From NCBI GenBank assembly GCA_943704425.1, contig CALSCP010000738.1:11785-47112 (forward strand): 35,328 bases of DNA, given 5' to 3'. Position numbers and translations under genes: made by a program. The notes beneath the pieces were generated by a model, which searched no databases, was not told the DNA's origin, and was given only the letters and a program-made list of their open reading frames with translations. Every line of letters starts with the position of its first letter. Position 1 is the first letter of the stretch. The DNA is from Ministeria vibrans ATCC 50519 (lineage: Eukaryota; Opisthokonta; Filasterea). This document shows, one piece after another, positions 11,561 to 35,328 of the stretch.

Positions 11561-14500
11561 ATGGAAGACGAACACGTACACGCCAATAACGTCCACGCCG
11601 ACCCGCTACTACGTCGCCAGGTGAACAGCCAGTGGCACCTTTAAAGGATGATACACATACACACCGAGGGATGTCTGACTCGTTCTGCCTTGCGTTGTAG
11701 GCAACGCGTCGAACAGTCCAAGAGGCGTCGTGCACTTGTCTTGCTGCATCTCGTACGCTCACCGTGCGCGAAATACTCGCCGTTGCGTCGCCCGACTGGC
11801 TTCAAAAGGATGTGCTGGTCCAGATCGCATGCTCACCGGCAACGCCAGCTGCAACGCTTGTCGCTGTGCTGCGAACGCTCGCGGACCGCTTTCCTCAGAG
11901 CGGATCCGACATCTTGCCACTGCTCGAGCAGACGGACCAGGCCAAGCTGGACGACGCGTGTCACGTCATTGCCGACCTGGCACCCACACGCATCCCCTTC
12001 TTTACGCCTTGCCTCCACGCCATGCTTGTGTCCTCCTCACCACTTGCAATCAACACAGTCGTGCAACTTGTGAATGCACACCACGATTCGAAGGCGCTCG
12101 CAGACATTGTTCGACTCGCCCTGCCATCTTTGCCACTCGACTCGTATGCATCCGCCTCTCGTGCACTCACCTTTGCCCGCTTGTGTCACCCCGACCAAGT
12201 GCCATCGCTTCTTGTGGCATCGCTTCAGGCGGGTGTTGCTTTGTGGCGTCCGCCGTTTAATACGCTCAACAACGACTGGCTCGTGGCCATTGCAGTCCTT
12301 CTCATTGATGGCCCCACCGATTTAGCTCTTGATATTGTTGGGTGTGTCAACGGGGCGCTAAGCAACGAAGCAACACAGCCGCTCAACTGGAACTTGATGC
12401 TTTTCCCACTCCTCTCTCTCGTCTCCTCGACATCCCCATCAACTCTGCACACCAGCGCCACCAACGCTCTTCGTCTGGTTGAAACGCACATCAAGTCTTA
12501 TCCACCACACGCGACACCATCGCAACACCTAGTACTCTGCAGTGTTGTTTCTCTCACTGCATCGGCTTCCACCCTCGTCAACGACGAAACCATCGATCTC
12601 GTCCCTCAGGCAATGCACCTCTTGCGTGCTCATCCCACACTACAGCTGATACTGGCGTGCGCCCGTCAAGATCTTATGCTGCTCCGCACCGTGGCAAACG
12701 CTGCGCCCACACGCACACCGTCGCTCCTTGCCTTTTTCATGCACCGTCTTGGCACAGTCCCCACGGCTCAGGATCATCTGGAAACCCTGCATGCTCTTGT
12801 CGACACGAGTCTTCACGATCGCTCTCTTGCACCCACACTCGCCTTTCTTAGCCAACTTGCCCAGCAGCCACAAACACCCGAGTTGCGAGCTACCGCCATT
12901 GCTCTTATTGAGCGCCTTTACCTGCTTCACTGGCGCGCCTGGCCTCGCGTCGTGCAGCTCATTGTGAAGACCATTGTGTTGCCGGATTGCTCACCGGACG
13001 AACGCATTGCCTTGGCGCACTTGTTGCTTGCCATTGCTCGTCAGAGTCCCGGCACGCGCGGCCTCCAGGTTTTGCCCCACATTGCGACTCTGGTGCGTGA
13101 TACCCATCCGACTGTGACCGCCATAGCGCTCGAAACGCTTGCGGTGCTTGCGACCAGCGAGGTCATTGATCCGCTCGTCACCTTTGCTACCCTCCGCACC
13201 GAGATGTGTCGCGCTGCGCACACTCACTCACCAACACTGTTTGCTCTGTGTCGTTTTCTCGCCGTGCTTGGCCGTCGTTGTGTCACGACCTCTGCACAGA
13301 GCACCGATGCTGTCGATGCGGCGTCCAGTGCCGACGACGAGCGATCTGCTGAACATACGCGTGTGCTGACCTTGGCTGCGTCGTGGCTGTGGACTGAAGC
13401 GTGGACTGTGTCGCCCGAGTCTCGCCATGCGATTCTGGAGGCTCTTGCCACTTTTGATGTTGCCACTATACTCCATCCGCTGCTGACGCCGCTGCACGAC
13501 AGTGTACGTCGTCTTGTCAGCTCTGCTGACGTTCGCGGCTCTTCTTGCGGCGCCATTACATTGGTGAGACGTCTTGTCACCTACGAGATTGAGTCTCTTC
13601 CGCGTCGTATGCTTGTCACTGGCGAAATCCCTCGATCTCTCATCACAGTGCCAGCAGCAGATGTGCCCTCGTCGTCATTGGCGCGTGCTAATTCTCGCAC
13701 CGGCCAAGTGACCTTGGACACGTGGATTAATGACACCCTTGCTCCCATTGTTACGTCGGGTCTTCCTCGTCTGCTTTTGCTTCCCCGTCTCCCACCAATC
13801 CTCAACCTCACCACGGCCGCCAATCTCCTTGGCGACCTGGTCGAAGAGGTTCGCTTGCCTGTCGACGGCTGGCTAGAACGCAGTTACCTGTACGATGCCT
13901 GGTTTCAAGGCGTCCGCCATGTCTACCTGAGCCTCACCGCAGACCTCGACGTTGAAGAGGACAGCACCGACAACCTCAACACAGCGCGACATCTGCAACA
14001 GTCTCTTCTCGCCGTGCGCATCACCACACCACAGCAGACGGCCAATCAACTCCTGGCTCGCACCGCTCTCGTTTCGTGTGTGGTCACCACCAGTGATCAA
14101 CTGTCTCATTTCGACGTGTCCTTGTACGATTCCCTCACTGCTGCTGATCTTACAAGTGATGCCCGTGCGGCCGCGTCCGCGTCGCTCGCCTGTCTTCTTG
14201 TGCGCGGTATTCATCCCGCACCCACCTTGGCGCATGACCTCCTCCTAGAGCGTATGAGTCACTCCAGCGATCCAAATGACGTTGCTGTGGCCGGCGCTGC
14301 CGCTGGTCTGGCCGCCATACTCAAAAATACTCCCGCCGACACACATGCCTCCGCGTTTCTCGATGCCATTTCACTCGGCATCCAACACGGCCATCCCGCT
14401 TGCGCACTCGCCGTCCTTGGGCCACTCGCACGCACTCATTCGCGTCTCACCAACCAACTCCGTATCGCAGCGGCATCCTCTGATCATGCAGCTCTCACCC

Positions 14501-15957
14501 TCTGCTGCTCGCTGGCGACCAATCCGTTGCCATCGACGCCTCTACAGGATCCCATCATTGCCGCTTTGTGCCTCGGGGTGTCTAGCGGGGTGTCAACGGA
14601 AGAGCAGCAACAGGAGGGCAAGGCAGCTGTGTGCGCGCTGGGCGGTCAACTCTTTCACCTGGTTGCGGCAGGTGCTTCGACGATTCCTGATGCACTGGCC
14701 AGGAAGCTTGCTCACGCCTGCCGTGATGCGCGAGATGCAAGTATTCGTCGTCTGGCGCAGTTTCTTGCCGTCTGGGCGACGCTTGCTGAACCCCAAAATG
14801 TCATTGATACGACTGCATCGTCGCCCTCTCCGTCCAACCTTCTCAAGTGGTCGCTCTTGCCTTCCTCCCTTTTGCTTCACACCCTCTGTGAGATTATTGC
14901 GAAGGGCCCACCAGACGAGTCGGATGCGGCGCTCACCGCGTTGTCTGCCCCCGTTCGTCTGCCTCCGCTCGACTGGCCACAGCTCCTGCGTACTCGCCTA
15001 GCCTCGACTGTCTCTCCAGCTCTCGTTCTCTTTATTGCGCACGTAGGCAACGGTGCTGGTGGCCTCTCTGCTCCTGTTGCCTGTACCATGACGCGTGATG
15101 TATGGCACGCTATCTCCGCCGAGTCCACGGACCCTACCTATCGTGTTGCGCTGGTAACCCACCGATTGCCGTTTCTTGTGGACACATGCTTCAATGGCGA
15201 TGCTGCACTCGTTGCAACGGATCTTTTGCGCTTTCATCTTGTCTCCTGTGCCCTCGACACGCTCGCTCATGCCACGCCCTCCCCTTCCCTTTCGGCACTT
15301 GCTGCGGTGCTCTACTCCACTCCACTGTCCGACGCTCAGCTTGCCTCATTTGCTCGCTCTGTCCCTCAACTGTACACCCCCGACTGTACCACACCACGCG
15401 CGGCCCGCGTGCTTGCTCATGCAGCCGCCTCGCCCCACGTGAGCAGCGACACGGCGCGCGCCCTCTCACACACTGTCCGCAACTACCTTCTTGCAGCACC
15501 CCACGACAACAACGACAACGACAACAATCATATCATGCCTCTCGTGCGCCAATTCGCGTCGCGTCTCACCCCACTCGACCGCGAGCACGAGATTGTCGAC
15601 ACGCTTGCACTTGCCGCGAGTGCGACCCACGCGCATGTCTCTGTGCTCGCCTTACACATTGTCCGTGCACTTTTGGCCAGCGATGACGTTGATGCTGTAT
15701 CCTCCATCAATCCAAGGGCTGCCTTTGCCTTTCTTCTTCACGCTCATATCGCCACCGGTTCAACCGACTTTGTCACAAAAGTATGTCTGTCGTTGACTTG
15801 TCTGTTTCAGCGTGTGTTTCCTGATTGTTAATGATGTTGCTTGTAGATGATCCGCCGACTAGTGCTGCTGCGTGCGTGTGACGGGGCCCCTCACGAGTGG
15901 GCATCCAGTGCCCTCAATTGTGTGCGACATTTAAAGATTGTTCAGTCTGTACTATGA
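11561..15957 (+). CDS. FOCAD: Focadhesin / RST1-like HEAT-repeat protein
   Basis: Exons 11561-11620, 11701-15780 and 15847-15957 join in phase to 1,416 aa. The protein is alpha-helical and Leu/Ala-rich throughout, like HEAT arrays. Segments align from memory with focadhesin (DUF3730): the stretch around TPELRATAIALIERLYLLHW, the Trp-containing block after the Asp/Ser-rich insert, and the C-terminal LPPLDWPQLL region matching YPPVNWAALL. Human FOCAD stabilises the SKI complex and plant RST1 links SKI to the cytoplasmic exosome, so a role in cytoplasmic RNA decay is likely by inference. At 1,416 aa it is shorter than the roughly 1,800-aa homologues; the reduction seems spread over both ends. 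The short first exon is the weakest part: it has an ATG, an in-phase GTGAAC donor and a TTGTAG acceptor. The stop lies inside a tandem duplication. Confidence 0.75.
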
Positions 15958-16125
15958 ATGTTTTTTTTGTTGCCTTTTTAATCGTTAGAGAAAATATCAA
16001 ACAGCAAAGACTAACGCAAGAAACTACCACCGACATTTAAAGACTGTACTATGAATGTTTTTTGTTGTCTTTTTAATCGTTAGAGAAAATATCAAACAGC
16101 AAAGACCAACGCAAGAAACTACCAC
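15925..16125. repeat. Tandem duplication spanning two convergent gene ends
   Basis: Unit 1 (15925-16030, 106 bp) and unit 2 (16031-16125, 95 bp) abut with no gap. Both start CGACATTTAAAG and end ACTACCAC. They differ by a 9-bp stretch missing from unit 2, by two T in a T-run, and by a few substitutions. Unit 1 contains the focadhesin-like stop (15955-15957) and unit 2 contains the scramblase stop (16073-16075). Confidence 0.92.
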
Positions 16126-17191
16126 CACCACCCTCGGAGTGGCGCGAGAAGTAGTCAAAGTCAATGGAGACGGCAGCGGCAAGAAGCACCGCCCGCTCAT
16201 CGTAGCGCAGCAACCGCTGACTTAAAAACCGCTCTTCGCTCGTCGCGTGCTCCTCTGGAAGCTCTTCGGGTGCCTCGAGCCACACAGCGTAGCGTCGTGC
16301 GTCCGTGAAAATCTCCGTGACAAAGCCCGTAAAGTTCTTGTCAACCCGCGCCAGTTCGTGTTGCTCCTCGTCTTCCACCACAAAGTTCCACGATAGAAGT
16401 CCACTAAAGTGTCACAAAGTATGACAGACTCTTCTTGTTTCGACGTGTCTTCTCACTCACCTATCGATTACACCAAACTGAGAGGCTTTCAAGAACAAGT
16501 CGTATTTTCTCCGCCACAGATGCCACCGTTGGTGAACCTGTGAAAAAAAAAATGGTCGAGACGCATTAACACTCCATCGACCATCAGTCAGACTTCCACT
16601 TCTTCCTCACCTCTCCAATGCGCTGTCCTTCTCCATCCTCGACAGTGATTGTGCTATTAATAAAGTAAAAGGGTCGTCGTACGCGAAGCAGAACGTTGCC
16701 GGCCAAGTCGAGAATGTCTGCCTTGAAGGGTCGGCGAAGACGCAGAAGTTGCCGCGAGATGGTCGAGAGCATGCTCGTCTCTTCGGTGATGTAGCCCAGC
16801 TGGGTGCCGTCTTCGCCGTACATCTCGTACACATTCGCCTGCAAAAAGAAACACACGGGGAGGAGAGACGCGCGGGGGCGGCGGTGCGTCAGAGGGGCAG
16901 GAGGGCGGCAGACGAGAGGGGATGGAGCGCAGCACAGTCTCCTTCGCGAACCTGCTCAAAGCCCAGAATCAGATTGAGCGCCTCGAGACGCCGCTGCACA
17001 AGAATGGCTCTGCGTTCAAAGAGAGCGGCACACGTCGACTCGGACGTGAGCACCGGCGCCGTATCGTCCGGCTTCACTTCAAATATTTGCGTCGACATCA
17101 GCCGAGGGGCCAACGCGCGAAGGGCATGTACGGGCCGTCCTTGCGCAGGCAGTTGTTTCGAGAGCAATCCAGCTCGTAGCAATCGTAACAT
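16073..17191 (-). CDS. AIM25: AIM25-type phospholipid scramblase, mitochondrial
   Basis: Four exons (17191-16952, 16838-16611, 16537-16461 and 16403-16073) join in phase to 291 aa. The N-terminus MLRLLRAGLLSKQLPAQGR is Arg/Leu-rich and lacks acidic residues, as in a mitochondrial targeting peptide. The body matches the scramblase/LURP-one family and best the yeast AIM25 type: ALNLILGFEQANVYEMYGED, LRRPFKADILDLAGNVLL, HQRWHLWRRKYDLF and the diagnostic AVSIDFDYFSRHS near the end. Scramblase relatives move phospholipids between leaflets; the activity of AIM25 proteins is less certain. The first donor (GTTCGC) is weak, but homology across the join (GFEQ/ANVYE) supports it. The C-terminal residues lie inside a tandem duplication shared with the convergent focadhesin-like gene. 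Confidence 0.88.
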
Positions 17192-17414
17192 CAGAAACTA
17201 TCACTAACGCCTGTGTGTGTGAAAAGAAAGGAAGTGAATCAAGTGATCAGTCATAATTATAGTCATTAGAGAGTAGAAATTGTACGAGTAACCAAATCCG
17301 CTAAGAAGCCACATTTTCCTATTATTTTGACTTCATTGCATTATTTCTTCTCCCTGTGTCACCTTTTCATTTACTCCTATTTACAATAAGAAATTTCACT
17401 TCATTTATGTCTAT
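17192..17414. other. Intergenic between scramblase start and IP3 receptor stop
   Basis: This 223-bp AT-rich stretch should hold the scramblase promoter and the IP3 receptor 3' UTR, since both genes run on the minus strand. AAGAAGCCAC at 17303-17312 resembles the 12-mer of the katanin promoter. No additional gene is seen. Confidence 0.5.
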
Positions 17415-30948
<13,534 letters not shown>

Positions 30949-31239
30949 TTCAGACCAGTGTTAAAGTAGTCAAAAGAAAAAAAAAGCAAGAGAAAATTGT
31001 GAAATAACTAATAAAATAATAAAGATAAAATATGTCAAGGCATTACACAAAACAATGAGCAGCACAATACTTCCGCCGTCGACTTCTAGACGAAAATGTA
31101 CCAAAAATTCCCAATAAGATCATAAAATCACTGATACGCGCATGAGAAGAATGCACGGAGGCACAGGATTGATTGATTTTTTTCAAAAGTAATTTTTATT
31201 CATCACTCATTTTCATTGTTTCAGTTTGTTCAGTCTGAG
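30949..31239. promoter_or_regulatory. Divergent promoter, IP3 receptor / SLC15 transporter
   Basis: The 291 bp lie between two start codons facing away from each other. It is AT-rich with A-runs near the IP3 receptor side and a T-rich stretch near the transporter side. I see no repeated site or convincing TATA box. Confidence 0.5.
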
Positions 31240-35024
<3,785 letters not shown>

Positions 35025-35175
35025 CATAAAAGCGATATTCAAAATGATTGTGTTCTTGGTCTAATGAAGAAAGAAGACTAAATATTTTATTGACGTAAAT
35101 GACAGTTGACTATATTTTCTTATCTTTTAGTTTGTTTCATTTTTACCCAGTCTCACTCATACTCCTATTTTTTTA
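35025..35175. other. Short intergenic after SLC15
   Basis: This 151-bp AT-rich spacer separates the SLC15 stop from the next start codon on the same strand. No canonical AATAAA is seen; CATAAAAG just after the stop is a possible variant. It must also contain the next gene's promoter. Confidence 0.4.
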
Positions 35176-35234
35176 ATGAGCGACGACAGCGACGCCATTG
35201 AGCTTGGTGATGGTCTGCTCCTCTGGAAATGGAC
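35176..35234 (+). CDS. First exon of an unidentified gene, cut by window edge
   Basis: ATG at 35176 opens MSDDSDAIELGDGLLLWKW and runs to a consensus donor GTGAGT at 35235, followed by a (CT)n intron start like those elsewhere here. It begins 151 bp past the SLC15 stop. The protein is too short to identify. The 3' part lies outside the window. Confidence 0.5.
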
Positions 35235-35328
35235 GTGAGTCATTGCGCTATCACTCACTCACTCTCTCTCTCTCTCTCTCTCTCTAATTGTCTTTTGTGA
35301 GCGATGCTTTCGCGAGGTGCCCAGCACC

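Noticed and set aside
11493-11762. Minus-strand open frame between katanin and the focadhesin-like gene.
   Set aside because: It overlaps the supported first exon and intron of the focadhesin-like gene and shows no recognisable features.

Overview
This is nuclear DNA of a eukaryote, almost certainly a protist. Every gene is split by GT-AG introns, often 50-300 bp long and stuffed with (CT)n, (GT)n, (AAT)n or T-runs. The gene content is eukaryotic throughout: a WASH-complex subunit, katanin, focadhesin/RST1, an AIM25-type scramblase, an inositol trisphosphate receptor and a PepT-like transporter. A DD3-3 family protein (named from Dictyostelium) and an IP3 receptor fit an amorphean or holozoan-like flagellate or amoeba, but I cannot place the lineage. 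Exons were joined by hand from splice signals, reading phase and recalled family sequences.

Layout, left to right. 24-3582 (+): DD3-3-like secreted/membrane protein, 3 exons. 3846-5608 (-): last third of WASHC4 (SWIP), 6 exons, with its 5' end missing. 5847-8995 (-): long acidic coiled-coil protein with UVR-like motifs, its 3' end missing. These two broken genes meet in a (GA)n tract and their splice phases do not match. 9403-11329 (-): katanin p60, 3 exons. 11561-15957 (+): focadhesin/RST1-like, 3 exons, divergent from katanin across a 231-bp promoter that holds three exact copies of a 12-mer. 16073-17191 (-): mitochondrial scramblase-like protein, 4 exons, tail-to-tail with focadhesin across a roughly 100-bp tandem duplication. 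17415-30948 (-): IP3 receptor, 38 exons, predicted 3079 aa. 31240-35024 (+): PepT-like SLC15 transporter, 13 exons, 772 aa, divergent from the IP3 receptor. 35176 to the edge (+): first exon of an unidentified gene.

The genes do not form one pathway; this is an ordinary compact gene neighbourhood. Themes that recur are endosome/actin (WASHC4), microtubule severing (katanin), calcium release (IP3 receptor) and nutrient uptake (SLC15). The best leads are the broken-gene junction at 5609-5846, a dispersed intronic repeat with core ACAAAGTGATA in several genes and both orientations, the tandem duplication between convergent genes, and an IP3 receptor that keeps its ligand-binding and filter residues. 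I saw no tRNA, rRNA, CRISPR array or coding transposon.
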